This document shows, piece by piece, positions 44,897-54,329 of a stretch of DNA of 61,517 nucleotides (positions are counted from its first letter, which is position 1; every line of letters begins with the position of its first letter). The stretch spans positions 1-61,517 of the forward strand of contig PXPI01000016.1 of assembly GCA_003021905.1 (NCBI GenBank), written 5' to 3'. Below the pieces are notes generated by a model that did not search any database, was not told where the DNA came from, and was given only the letters and a program-made list of their open reading frames with translations. This DNA is from Cyanobacteria bacterium SW_9_44_58. Its GTDB lineage: Bacteria > Cyanobacteriota > Cyanobacteriia > Cyanobacteriales > Rubidibacteraceae. The translations under genes and the position numbers were made by a program.

Positions 44897-45244
44897 ATGG
44901 TTGGCTTTATCAAAAACTTATTTAGTCAAAAGGATAATTATTACGTACAACTAGAGGAAGAGCAAACTGCAAAGACTGAACAACAGCAAACCCAATCGCA
45001 AGTTCAGCAACAGCAATCAGAACAAGCGGACAACCAGCAGTCTCAACCTCAATCTGCCCCCAATCCCGTTTTACAGCAATCTTTCTCTTTTCAAAACAAT
45101 GGTCAACCGAAACAATTGAAAGGAGAAACCTTTGCACCCACTTATCTCATGCCCAAAGCAACCCCATTCCGCCGTCGCCCAGGGGCAAATATGGAAAGTT
45201 TTAAGGAATTGGCTCGTCAGGTTAATACTGGTTCCAATCAATAG
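44897..45244 (+). CDS. Gln-rich hypothetical protein
   Basis: 115 residues from the ATG at 44897 (AGGAG ten bases upstream; a TTG at 44888 is less likely). The N-terminus MVGFIKNLFSQKD is followed by a low-complexity Gln/Ser/Glu region (about residues 20-55) and an ordered-looking C-terminus with FAPTYLMPKATPFRRRPG and MESFKELARQV. The overall form resembles small cyanobacterial proteins I recall as conserved at their C-terminus. No function assigned. A long hairpin follows the stop. Confidence 0.6.
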   Translation: MVGFIKNLFSQKDNYYVQLEEEQTAKTEQQQTQSQVQQQQSEQADNQQSQPQSAPNPVLQQSFSFQNNGQPKQLKGETFAPTYLMPKATPFRRRPGANMESFKELARQVNTGSNQ

Positions 45245-45260
45245 GGCTAGTCTTTAAAAG

Positions 45261-45306
45261 CAGGAGAGAAAACATTTCACGGTGATTGAGTTGTTTTCTT
45301 CTCCTG
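45261..45306 (+). terminator. 14-bp hairpin after the Gln-rich gene
   Basis: 45261-45274 pairs with 45292-45306 with one bulged T: CAGGAGAGAAAACA against TGTTTTCTTCTCCTG. The loop is 17 nt and no terminal T-run follows. Confidence 0.5.
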
Positions 45307-45372
45307 TTGAAAGTTATATAAGCTAACAAATAGTATCGTTCCTTTAGACAGATGCTGGTTGCGAAGCGGTGA

Positions 45373-45836
45373 TCAAATTAAGAACAGGAACAACGCAAAC
45401 ATTGAATCGCTACTGTATTGTTTGAGTTCAACGGAATAATAAACGGTGTAGCGCAAACAACAAAAAAGCGCGATCGCGATGGGCGCAACTAATTTATTAG
45501 ACGAATAGTCATAAGCGAATTTATAAAACAGAAAAATCGCAATAATTCCTGATATTAACGGAAATAATCGCAACGATATTCATTATTCCCAAAAACTTGA
45601 ATTGCTAATTTTTCAATCCACAAAAAGCCAGGGGGAGCAGCTTGATTATAATCAAGGGGCTGTAATAGTTCTTGATAAGACCGTTCAACTAAATTTAGGG
45701 CAAGATTAACTTCATCAAACCAAAGAGAGCGATTGCTAATATATAATCGCAACCGAACTAGAATTCCTAGCGCGATCGCGCTATAGGCAACAATATTTAA
45801 ACGTTTAATAAACTGATGCTCATCAAGCTTTTTCAT
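45373..45836 (-). pseudogene. N-terminal fragment of a family-39-like membrane glycosyltransferase
   Basis: Two frames join into one sequence. The first, from the ATG at 45836, has an N-terminal membrane helix and the motif SLWFDEVNLALNLVERS, then YNQAAPPGFLWIEKLAIQVF; the WFDE and APPGF loops fit polyprenyl-phosphate-dependent glycosyltransferases of the ArnT/PMT type. Near 45575 one base is missing (GAATATCG where GAATATTCG would keep frame), and the other frame continues LRLFPLISGIIAIFLFYKFA and then YYSVELKQYSSD. It ends at 45373 after about 155 residues; full proteins have 450 or more. The gene is frameshifted and truncated at its 3' end. Confidence 0.7.
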
Positions 45837-45941
45837 TTCAGTAACTTGTTTTTCAGTGGCATGCTTCGGAACGTTTAATAATATTTAAGTCGCGATCGTG
45901 CTTTGAAGTTTTCCCTTAGATAACTAAGAAATTATCTTGCT

Positions 45942-46538
45942 CTAATGATAGTTGTTGCCACTCCCAGGGGAAATCGATTCAGGAGAAACTTTCAGTTTTT
46001 CAATAACGTTTTGGGCTTGTTGGTAAGTGTTCAAATTCCCTTGTTCTTTGGCAAGACTCGCTCCTTTTTCAAAGTCCGCGATCGCGCTTTCAATATTGCC
46101 TAACTCTGCTTTAACATAACCGCGATTAAAATATAATAACGCATATTCGGGATCAATTTTTATTGCTTTATTATAGTCAGCAAGTGCCTTGTCATACTGC
46201 CCTAATCGAAAATACATTGTTCCCCGAAAATTGTAGGCATCAACATTATTTGGATCTAGTTCAATTACATGAGTAAAATCATCAATAGCTTTATCATACT
46301 TTTGTAAATGATTATAAGCTAACCCCCGCTGTAAATAACGTTCAGGATCATTGGGATCTTCCTTAATCGCTTCCTTAATGGCTTTCATCACAGCAGGATT
46401 AACATGAGCCATAAAAAAATTTTGTTTTGAATCAAAGAATTCTTGCTTTGATGATCTAGATATATAATCAAATGCAAAACCAGGCTGAATCGATAATATA
46501 ATTAATCCCAAACTTACTAAAAAACTTCTTATAATCAT
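45942..46538 (-). CDS. Secreted TPR-repeat protein
   Basis: 198 residues with a signal peptide (SFLVSLGLIILSIQPGFAF) and four consecutive TPR-like repeats from about residue 60: DPERYLQRGLAYNHLQKYDKA, then DAYNFRGTMYFRLGQYDKAL, ALLYFNRGYVKAELGNIESA, and a shorter last one. It is a scaffold for protein interaction in the periplasm or lumen; the partner is unknown. It lies in the decay zone but is intact. An AT-rich 290-bp gap with TTAATGTTAATGTTAACG repeats precedes it. Confidence 0.82.
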   Translation of the reverse strand: MIIRSFLVSLGLIILSIQPGFAFDYISRSSKQEFFDSKQNFFMAHVNPAVMKAIKEAIKEDPNDPERYLQRGLAYNHLQKYDKAIDDFTHVIELDPNNVDAYNFRGTMYFRLGQYDKALADYNKAIKIDPEYALLYFNRGYVKAELGNIESAIADFEKGASLAKEQGNLNTYQQAQNVIEKLKVSPESISPGSGNNYH

Positions 46539-46828
46539 AAGTTATTTTTTCCAAAATTAATGTTAATGTTAACGTTAAATTCTGTGACTGAAACGAAAAA
46601 GAAAATTAATTCTGATGGATTTCGTTAGGTTCTGATGTGTATTTATCATTACAGATAATAGCTGTCGAATTATTTCTCTCTTATAGGAAGTTTTTAGAAA
46701 ACTCAAATAACAGCATAGGGGCAACACCTATACTTCCATTTTAGGCATTCTCCCGTTAATAAATCAGACTTATGTCAAAAAATCAGTCAGTTGCTGATTA
46801 ATGATACTTCTTTTCAAATCAATCAAGG

Positions 46829-48298
46829 TTAATCATTATGCGCATGTTCGAATTTATAAACATAAAATAACCTTGAGAATTTTTGCAAAAAATATCCCCC
46901 TAAACCTAGCAAAGTACCGCTTCCCATTAATAGCCAAAAACTCCAATGAGGTGCAATTAACCAAATTTCGTCGCTATTTAAAGCGCTTTGGGCACTCAAT
47001 CTGGCATCAAGCATAATCCCTAAAAACAAGCAAATTGCTGCCGAAATATAGCTAAAATTAGTCACCCTTTTAATATTGTTTAAAGCTCGTTGACAAACCT
47101 GACAATCTTTAGTGTGTGTTGTCCAAACATCAAATAGCTTATTTTTGTCCGCTTCTGCTGGCGGCAACTTATCATACCCAAACCAAGGAATTTTCCCTCC
47201 GGCTCGTTTCAAAAGCCACTGACGAAATGCGATTACCATTTTATCTTGCGGGTTTGGCGTATAAAATAAACTCATATAATTGTTTGGAGATCTCTGAGCC
47301 AATAATTTTTCTTGGTGATGGAGAAATACTAAATCTTGATGCAGAAATAATGACGCTAAAATATGAGTTAACCAGGTTGGCAGAGATGCTCCAAAGATCG
47401 AAAAACCCTTTGGCAATTTTCCTTGGTTGTTTTTAACAAATACTTGACAAGCAATATGGCGACACTACCCAGGATGGGTAGGAATAGCATATAATGCCAA
47501 AATTAATTGACTGCCATCTTGATAAGTAGAAGCAATTCTCATGTAACAAGGAGGCTGAAAATCATGTACCGTTTCTTGTAAATTTTCTGCTACCGGTGTT
47601 ACGGAAAAAGAAAATCCTTCTTGAGTTGAAGGCTTTCTAATCGGTATCATGTCATAGTATTTATCATCGCTATAACGATTCCCTTGTAAACCGTGATGAG
47701 AAAAGGGAACATGAGCCGGATCTGACACATTTTCCATAAAAAAGTCCCAACCATAAGGCAAATCCCTAATTGTCCAAGGAGATTTGACAACATTATCGGA
47801 ATTTTCTTCCAATTCCGGCGTTAATCGCGGTTTTTGCAATTGACTTTCTTCCAATGCTTGTGAACCGGATTCTCCCCAAACCCAGATTAAACCTTGCGCA
47901 ACTTGAGTGGGATAAACTGTTAGGCAAGCTTGAAAATGAGCGCAGTTACTTGCTTCTGTTTCTGCATCTGAAGACTGGGGGATTTTGACGCATTTTCCTT
48001 CTCCACTGAATCGCCAACCATGATAAGCACAGGAAAGGGTTCCATCGGCTTCGATTCTCCCTTCCGATAGCGGTACGCCACGATGTGGACAAACATTTTC
48101 CCAACAATGCCAATTGCTGTCATCGTCTTGCCATAGAACTAATTCCTTGCCCAATAATTGAATGGAATGGGGCTTGCTAGAGTCGATAAAATTGGCAACA
48201 GCAACTGGATACCATTGTTTGGTCCATTGGAATTGTTCTACTGGTTCTGATTGTTGTAGGTGATTTACCGTTTGTTGATCCTTAAGTTCTGAAGTCAT
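46829..48298 (-). pseudogene. PaO/Tic55-like Rieske oxygenase with one in-frame amber codon
   Basis: The full frame would encode about 489 residues. An N-terminal Rieske centre (CPHRG near residue 70 and CAYHGW about 20 residues on), a mononuclear iron site (NVSDPAHVPFSHHGL), the C-terminal CxxC of the PaO family (TKDCQVCQRAL), and two membrane helices at the end are all intact. A single TAG at 47467-47465 sits in PTHPG-stop-CRHIACQVFVKNN. The frame is open on both sides, and no other damage is visible. Relatives carry Trp or another residue there, and TGG to TAG is one change. This looks recent or tolerated by readthrough. Enzymes of this family oxidise chlorophyll breakdown products or other cyclic substrates. 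Confidence 0.88.
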
Positions 48299-48366
48299 GA
48301 TTCAATTTTGTTATTTACGATATCTCATGAACTCATTCATGAATACATGTATGTTTGAATCTCACT

Positions 48367-49695
48367 TTAACGAATTTTTTCAAACTTCACTTTCAAACCA
48401 TCACGGGGACGAGGAACTGGTACTGTTGTTAATTCCGTATCTTGATTAGGAACTAATTCCCATTGATAATTACGGACTAAATGAGCCGCAAATAGTTTCA
48501 TTTCCAAACGAGCAAATTCTTTCCCAAGACATTCTCGCATACCGCCGCCAAAGGGAATATAATTATAAGTTTTGCCTGGATTATAGGGTTGTTCAGGATT
48601 AAACCGTTCTGGATTATAGGTTTGCGGTTTGGGATAAACTGTTTCTTCTTGATGCGTTTGATTAATTTGACAGAGAACATTCCACCCTTTGGGAATGAAA
48701 TAACCATTAAATTCACAATCTTCTGTTACTTCCCGAAAAACACCGCCAACAGGAGGAATAAGACGCAATACTTCTTGCAATATTTGTTCCAAATAAGTCA
48801 TTTGTTTCAAGCTTTCCAAAGTAACTGGTTCTGAGGTAGAAAATTGTTCTTGTTCCTCTCTCACTTTCTGTAAAATTTCTGGGTGTTGTGCCATTAGCAT
48901 ACAAAAAGAGGTTAACCCAGAGGTTAATGTTTCATGTCCCGCAAACAGTAATAGTAGGATTTGGTCTTTCAGTTCATCAACACTTAATTTATTGCCCTCT
49001 TCATCTTCGGCTTTCATTAAAGTTCCCAAGGCATCATTGCCAGGGTCGCTTCTATTTTGACGTTCTTTAATAATTTGATCGAGTTGGTTCAGGATTTTGT
49101 TTCGACAATTTAAAGCACGACCAAACTTTGTCCAAGGAAGTGAAATGGGAATTGAAAATAATCCATTTGACCAAGTTTCAAATAAGTGACGGAGTTGGGT
49201 TTGTGAACCATTTTCTAACCCAACAAATAATTGAAAAGCAATATCAAACGTATAGTTCCTAAGTTGAGGATACCAACTCAAATATTGTTGTTTTTCCCAA
49301 CTCGTGAGAAACTTTTGAGTGATCTCTTCCATGGTTTCGATATAACTGCTTAAAGCACGAGGCTTAAAAGCTTGCGCAAGAAGTTTCCGGCGTTGTTTAT
49401 GTTCATGTCCGGTTTGAATGGTGAGAGATAAAGGCCCTAGCAAAATACGAATGCTGCGTGGCCAACTTGAAGTAAAATATTTGTTTTCATTAGTCAAAAT
49501 AAATTGCGTTGCTTTTTCTCCTTTAAAGACAATTGTCGGCTTACCAAAGAGACGCGTTTTAAAGACGGAACCGTATTTTTCATTCCGTTTATTGACAAAA
49601 TCTTTATCCCGCAAAAATGCTATCGTTTCGCCAATAAAAGGTAAACCAAAGTTTCCTGGCGGAAGAGATTGTGTCGTTGCTGTTTGAGTTGTCAT
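48367..49695 (-). CDS. Cytochrome P450, CYP120-like
   Basis: 442 residues, intact. I-helix LLLLFAGHETLTSG near residue 247, K-helix ExxR (EVLR) near residue 311, and the heme-binding FGGGMRECLG with its cysteine near residue 390. The N-terminus LPPGNFGLPFIGETIAFL is proline-rich like CYP26/CYP120 proteins, soluble without a membrane helix. CYP120A1 of Synechocystis hydroxylates retinoids; a retinoid or apocarotenoid substrate is inferred here. It follows, on the same strand, nothing but a short gap (68 bp) to the Rieske gene, so they may form an operon; no ferredoxin gene is adjacent. Confidence 0.88.
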   Translation of the reverse strand: MTTQTATTQSLPPGNFGLPFIGETIAFLRDKDFVNKRNEKYGSVFKTRLFGKPTIVFKGEKATQFILTNENKYFTSSWPRSIRILLGPLSLTIQTGHEHKQRRKLLAQAFKPRALSSYIETMEEITQKFLTSWEKQQYLSWYPQLRNYTFDIAFQLFVGLENGSQTQLRHLFETWSNGLFSIPISLPWTKFGRALNCRNKILNQLDQIIKERQNRSDPGNDALGTLMKAEDEEGNKLSVDELKDQILLLLFAGHETLTSGLTSFCMLMAQHPEILQKVREEQEQFSTSEPVTLESLKQMTYLEQILQEVLRLIPPVGGVFREVTEDCEFNGYFIPKGWNVLCQINQTHQEETVYPKPQTYNPERFNPEQPYNPGKTYNYIPFGGGMRECLGKEFARLEMKLFAAHLVRNYQWELVPNQDTELTTVPVPRPRDGLKVKFEKIR

Positions 49696-49718
49696 ATCTC
49701 TAAATTCCCTAAATTCCG

Positions 49719-50362
49719 TTGCTTTCTATTAAACAGGGTAACGAATCAATCCCGCTGACTATGTTGTTCGTAACGAATGCCCCAACGATGCATTTCATTA
49801 ATAATGGTTGGATTCAACCGGGTGCAGGTTTTCCCACTCATGGCCATCAAGATATGGAAATTATAACTTATGTTCTAGAAGGGACATTAAAACATCAAGA
49901 TAATCTTGGCAATGGCTCAATTATTTATCCAGGAGATGTTCAGAAAATGAGTGCTGGAACTGGAATTTTACATAGTGAGTTTAATCCTTCAAAAACGGAT
50001 CCCGTTCATTTATTACAAATCTGGATTATTCCTGATAAAAAAGGTATCAAACCTACTTATGAACAGCGTAATTTTAGCATTGATCAAAAACTGGGAAAAT
50101 TAAATTTAATTGCATCGCAGAGGGGGATTGCGTTCCTATCCAACAAGATGTAAATTGTTATTCAAGTATGTTAACAAGTGGGTATATTGTAACTTATAAT
50201 ATTGTTCGGCAACGCCACGTTTGGCTACAAGTTGTTAAAGGGGCGGTAACTCTGAATGATACGCCGTTAAGTACCAGTGACGCTGCTGGAGTGACTGGGG
50301 AAAATGCACTAATTATTCAAGCCACAGAGGATGCAGAGATTTTATTGTTCGATTTAGCTTGA
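49719..50362 (+). pseudogene. Pirin-family gene, N-terminally damaged and frameshifted
   Basis: The metal-binding cupin core is clear: [20 protein letters not shown] (the His residues and Glu of pirin), then [18 protein letters not shown]. Upstream of INNGWIQPG the usual HGWLDSYHTFSF region is not readable. After LNLIASQ the frame breaks at a five-G run near 50118-50122; the next frame continues [25 protein letters not shown] and AEILLFDLA, a normal pirin C-terminus. The protein is therefore broken in at least two places. Pirins are cupin-type regulators or quercetinases. Confidence 0.8.
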
Positions 50363-50409
50363 ACGATGGCGCAGCAGTCCCTCAGATCGCATTTTAGTCC
50401 GTGGAGAGT

Positions 50410-52359
50410 TCAAGATTCCATTTCTGCCAGTTCTAACCAACGGGCTGTTGCATCTTCAATGGATTGTTCCAGGGTAGCCACTTGTTCCGATAGTTGTTGC
50501 AGTTCACTATATTTTTCTGAGGGCGTATTATAGAGAGTTTGCTCTAATTCCGCTTTTTCAGCTTCCAATTGGGGAATTGTTGTTTCCAATTCTTGCAATT
50601 CTCGTCGTTCCCAGTTGGAGAGGCGGCGAGATTTTTGTGGGGTGTCTTGCTTGGCTTTGCCATTTTTTTCTTTTTTGGCTTTACCGTTAACCTCGGAGTT
50701 CGGTTTTTGGGTTTTTGCAGCCGATTTTTTCTGGTTAAGTCTCGCCTCTTCTGCTTCTTTATAGTCTAAATATGTGGAGTAATTTCCCGGATAGGATTTA
50801 ACATTGCCGCCTTCTGAAAAAGCAAAGATTTGTTTGACACTGCGATCAAGAAAATAGCGATCGTGGGAAACTGTAATGACACACCCATTGAATTCTTGCA
50901 GATAGTCTTCTAAAATACTTAAGGTTTGCACATCCAAATCATTGGTTGGTTCATCCAAAATCAACACATTGGGCGCACTCATTAACACTTTCAGCAGAAA
51001 TAAACGTCGTTTTTCACCGCCAGAAAGTTGATCCAGAGGCAGATATTGTTGATTCGGCGGGAATAAAAAGCGTTCCAACATTTGCGAGGCGCTGATAAAT
51101 GTTCCATCTGCGGTTTCAACATATTCTGCAATATCTTTAAGGTATTCAATCACTCGTTGATTTTCATTTTTTGCCTGAAGAAGGTTGTCGGAATGTTGGT
51201 CGAAATAACCGATTTGAATGGTGGCACCAATTTCAACTTTCCCTGAATCAGGTTCTAGACGCCCGGTAACAATATTAAGAAAAGTTGATTTTCCGATGCC
51301 ATTGGGACCAATAATGCCAATGCGATCCTGGGGATGAAATTCATAGGTAAAGTTATTAATTAAAACCCGATCTTCATAAGATTTGCTAATATTTTCCACT
51401 TCAATTACTTTTTTTCCAATGCGGCGACTGGGTGTGTAAATTTCAACATTGCCTTTGCTTTCTTTAAACTCTTGATTTTGCAGTTGTTCCACTGCTTGAA
51501 TCCGAGCTTTTTGTTTAGTTCCTCTTGCTTTAGGCGCTTGTTTTAACCAAGCTAATTCTTTGCGTAAAACGGTTTTATGTTTTTGGATGCGATTGGCTTC
51601 TTCCGCTTCAATTTCTGCTTTCTTTTCTAAATAGTAAGAATAATTGCCGTCGAAGGTGTATAAATCGCTGCGATCGATTTCTAAAATGCGATTAGTGACC
51701 CGATCTAAAAAATAGCGATCGTGAGTAACTAATAACAATGCGCCCCGAAAGTTTCTTAAATAATCTTGCAACCATTCCACAGAATCAGCATCTAAATGGT
51801 TGGTGGGTTCGTCCATTAATAGCACATCCGGGTCGGACAATAAGGCGGCAGTTAAGGCAAGACGTTTGCGCTCTCCTCCCGATAAATTTTTGACTGGGGC
51901 GTGGAGATCGTGCAATCCTAATTTATCTAAAATAATTTTCGCTTTGGTTTCTAAATCCCACGTTCCTAAGGCATCCATTTTTTGGGCAACCGTGGAAAAT
52001 CGAGAAAGCAACTGATTATTATTGGGATCATAAGCCAGTTTTTCCGATAGCCATTCGTACTCTTTAATAAGTTCAATTTGTTCTCCGCTGCTGGCAAAAA
52101 CTTGTTCTAAAACCGTATTATTTTCATCGACTTCTGGTTGCTGGGGAAGATAAACCGATCGCGCATTATTATTAACTGAAAATTCGCCGCTATCAATGGG
52201 TTCAATCCCTGCTAAAATTTTGAGAAGGGTTGATTTTCCCGAGCCGTTGGTACCAATTAATCCGACTTTGTCGCTTTCTTCAATACTAAAGGTTGCATCT
52301 CGTAAGATCTCTTTAATGCCAAAGTCTTTTTTGACGGATTTGAGCGTAAAAATGGACAT
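50410..52359 (-). CDS. ABC-F family ATPase, Uup-like
   Basis: 649 residues, two ABC domains without membrane segments. Domain 1: Walker A GTNGSGKST, signature LSGGERKRLALT, Walker B VLLMDEPTNHLD. Domain 2: GPNGIGKST, LSGGEKRRLFLLK, VLILDEPTNDLD. An interdomain linker (EANRIQKHKTVLRKELAWLK) matches the P-site tRNA-interaction arm of ABC-F factors, and a C-terminal Lys-rich stretch with coiled coil (about 555-645) marks the Uup type. Such proteins act on stalled ribosomes or branched DNA; the exact role is unknown. Divergent from the hydrolase gene. Confidence 0.9.
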   Translation of the reverse strand: MSIFTLKSVKKDFGIKEILRDATFSIEESDKVGLIGTNGSGKSTLLKILAGIEPIDSGEFSVNNNARSVYLPQQPEVDENNTVLEQVFASSGEQIELIKEYEWLSEKLAYDPNNNQLLSRFSTVAQKMDALGTWDLETKAKIILDKLGLHDLHAPVKNLSGGERKRLALTAALLSDPDVLLMDEPTNHLDADSVEWLQDYLRNFRGALLLVTHDRYFLDRVTNRILEIDRSDLYTFDGNYSYYLEKKAEIEAEEANRIQKHKTVLRKELAWLKQAPKARGTKQKARIQAVEQLQNQEFKESKGNVEIYTPSRRIGKKVIEVENISKSYEDRVLINNFTYEFHPQDRIGIIGPNGIGKSTFLNIVTGRLEPDSGKVEIGATIQIGYFDQHSDNLLQAKNENQRVIEYLKDIAEYVETADGTFISASQMLERFLFPPNQQYLPLDQLSGGEKRRLFLLKVLMSAPNVLILDEPTNDLDVQTLSILEDYLQEFNGCVITVSHDRYFLDRSVKQIFAFSEGGNVKSYPGNYSTYLDYKEAEEARLNQKKSAAKTQKPNSEVNGKAKKEKNGKAKQDTPQKSRRLSNWERRELQELETTIPQLEAEKAELEQTLYNTPSEKYSELQQLSEQVATLEQSIEDATARWLELAEMES

Positions 52360-52486
52360 ACTTTAATTCAAAATGATAAGAATACTTCCTAATTTTTCTG
52401 TCTCGTCTTCATATTAGCAAGCGCAACGGCAACCTTGGTTTCGGTATGATAGAGAAAAACCGTTACTCCTGTTGAAAAATCTTCTC

Positions 52487-53386
52487 ATGACGCAATCGCT
52501 AGCGAAAAACACTGCTTTAACTGCCTATGATTGGCAATGGCAAGGCTATGGAATTGCTTACACTGTGCAAGGGCAAGGACAGCCCTTATTATTAATTCAT
52601 GGGTTTGGCGCTTCCATGGGGCATTGGCGAAACAATATTCCTCCCTTAGCTGATGCTGGCTATCAAGTTTTCGCAGTGGACTTGTTAGGGTTTGGCGGTT
52701 CCGAGAAACCGGCTTTAAACTATAGCGTTGAGTTATGGCAACAGCAACTCTACGATTTCTGGAAGCATCACATTAATCAGCAGACTGTATTTGTGGGAAA
52801 CTCCATTGGCGGGCTGCTTGCTTTAAACATGATTGCCCGATTTCCTGAAATAAGCGCCGGCGGGGTATTAATTAATAGTGCCGGCGGGTTGAACCATCGT
52901 CCTGAAGAGTTGAAGTTTCCGCTTAATGCAGTGATGGGAATGTTTACCAAACTAGTAAGCACTCCAAAAATCGGGGAATTTGTGTTCAACCAAGTTCGGC
53001 GGAAATCTCAAATTCGGAACACCCTAAAACAAGTCTACCACGATCGCGCTGCCATTACTGAAGAATTAGTGGAATTACTCCACCAACCGTCTTGTTATCC
53101 TGGGGCGCAACAAGTGTTTGCCTCGGTTTTAACAGCCCCGCCAGGGCCAAAACCTGAGACCCTATTGCCGCACCGGCAATGTCCCCTACTGGTATTATGG
53201 GGAGAACAAGACCCTTGGACCCCCATTGAAGGGGCAAAACTGTATCAAGACCTCAGTGAAACTGATCCCCGCGTTGAATTTTACCCCATTTCCCAAGCCG
53301 GACATTGCGCCCATGATGAAAAACCGGAGCAGGTAAATGATTTAATGATTAACTGGTTAAATCGTTGTATTCGCTCCGGCAAATGA
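52487..53386 (+). CDS. Alpha/beta hydrolase resembling pheophytinase
   Basis: 299 residues from the ATG at 52487. The oxyanion motif is IHGFGASMGHWRNN, the nucleophile elbow GNSIGG with its Ser, the acid in WGEQDPWTP, and the catalytic His in SQAGHCAHDEKPE. The GHCAHDE form and IHGFGAS together resemble plant pheophytinase (PPH) and its cyanobacterial relatives, which dephytylate pheophytin; that link is inference from motif resemblance. The family is otherwise broad. Not in an operon: divergent from the ABC-F gene and 140 bp before DUF3727. Confidence 0.82.
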   Translation: MTQSLAKNTALTAYDWQWQGYGIAYTVQGQGQPLLLIHGFGASMGHWRNNIPPLADAGYQVFAVDLLGFGGSEKPALNYSVELWQQQLYDFWKHHINQQTVFVGNSIGGLLALNMIARFPEISAGGVLINSAGGLNHRPEELKFPLNAVMGMFTKLVSTPKIGEFVFNQVRRKSQIRNTLKQVYHDRAAITEELVELLHQPSCYPGAQQVFASVLTAPPGPKPETLLPHRQCPLLVLWGEQDPWTPIEGAKLYQDLSETDPRVEFYPISQAGHCAHDEKPEQVNDLMINWLNRCIRSGK

Positions 53387-53526
53387 TTCAAACAGGAATA
53401 GGCAAAAAAAGTATTTTCTCTCATTGCCATTCCTTTTCAAACTAATTAATGAATTCTCATTTTTTGATCGTTTGATGAGGCATCGCGGTGTGATATTTTG
53501 AAGAATGCCATACTCTCTGGTCTGCT

Positions 53527-54087
53527 ATGTCTTCATCCTATTTTTCTCAAGATCAACCTGATTCTTCTCCCGAAATTAAAGAGCTCGTTGATGAACAGGG
53601 GCGATCGCTGTACTGTTATGTTGAGCAGTCATTTACCTCCAAAGGCGTTCAATATTATCTCCTCATGCCGATAGACTCCCCTATTTCAATTATTTTCTGG
53701 GATGAAGACGATGAGGCAGAACAAGCTATCCTATTAGAGGAGAAAGAAGAAATCGATCCCCTGTTCCCTAAGGCAGAAGCGAGTTTAGCCGAACAAAATC
53801 TGACGCTCAAGCGAACGTCCTTTACCCTGACGGTTGCTGGAGAATTGCCGGAACCGGAAGACGACGACATTCTGACTTTAGAAATTGAAACGGAACGGGA
53901 TGAGGAAGCGGAAGAATTTCAACTTCTGGCAACATTTTTCCACAATGACTTTGCATATGGCATTTATACCCCTTTAGTTCCCTTACTCTTTTTTGCCAAA
54001 GCAAAACCCGATGGGGAGTTGGAATTGCTTTCTCTAGATGAGTTGAAAAAAATTCAACCGATTCTTGAGGAATGGATGTTTAATTAA
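53527..54087 (+). CDS. DUF3727 family protein
   Basis: 186 residues, acidic. The segment VDEQGRSLYCYVEQSFTSKG, YYLLMPIDSPISIIFW and a C-terminal YGIYTPLVPLLFFAKAKPDG fit DUF3727, a cyanobacterial and plant family often described as DUF1292-like at the N-terminus. It is strongly acidic in the middle (EEKEEIDPLF, EPEDDDILTLEIETERDE). No catalytic motif is seen. No terminator is evident in the 242-bp gap before alaS. Confidence 0.78.
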   Translation: MSSSYFSQDQPDSSPEIKELVDEQGRSLYCYVEQSFTSKGVQYYLLMPIDSPISIIFWDEDDEAEQAILLEEKEEIDPLFPKAEASLAEQNLTLKRTSFTLTVAGELPEPEDDDILTLEIETERDEEAEEFQLLATFFHNDFAYGIYTPLVPLLFFAKAKPDGELELLSLDELKKIQPILEEWMFN

Positions 54088-54329
54088 CTGTGCCATTGCT
54101 TATTCGTCATTGGTTTCTTAACTTTTTTTCTAGAAAATTTGGCGGCGCGATCGCGCTTTCTAAGGGCAATGATTGCCACTGACGCAGAAACACTGTTTCC
54201 CATATGGTTTTTTAACCTTCAATGCGACTTTCATTGCTCACTATCCCTGAAGGTTCAATGGAGAGGATGTCAAAATAGAAAGAACAGATAATGATTGATT
54301 GTATTGTAGTTGATATCAAATAAGGACTA

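Noticed and set aside
2806-45836. The stub at 2806 and the glycosyltransferase fragment at 45373 might be the two ends of one rearranged gene.
   Set aside because: They share no overlap, the stub is not recognisable as a glycosyltransferase, and they are 42 kb apart; there is no positive evidence.
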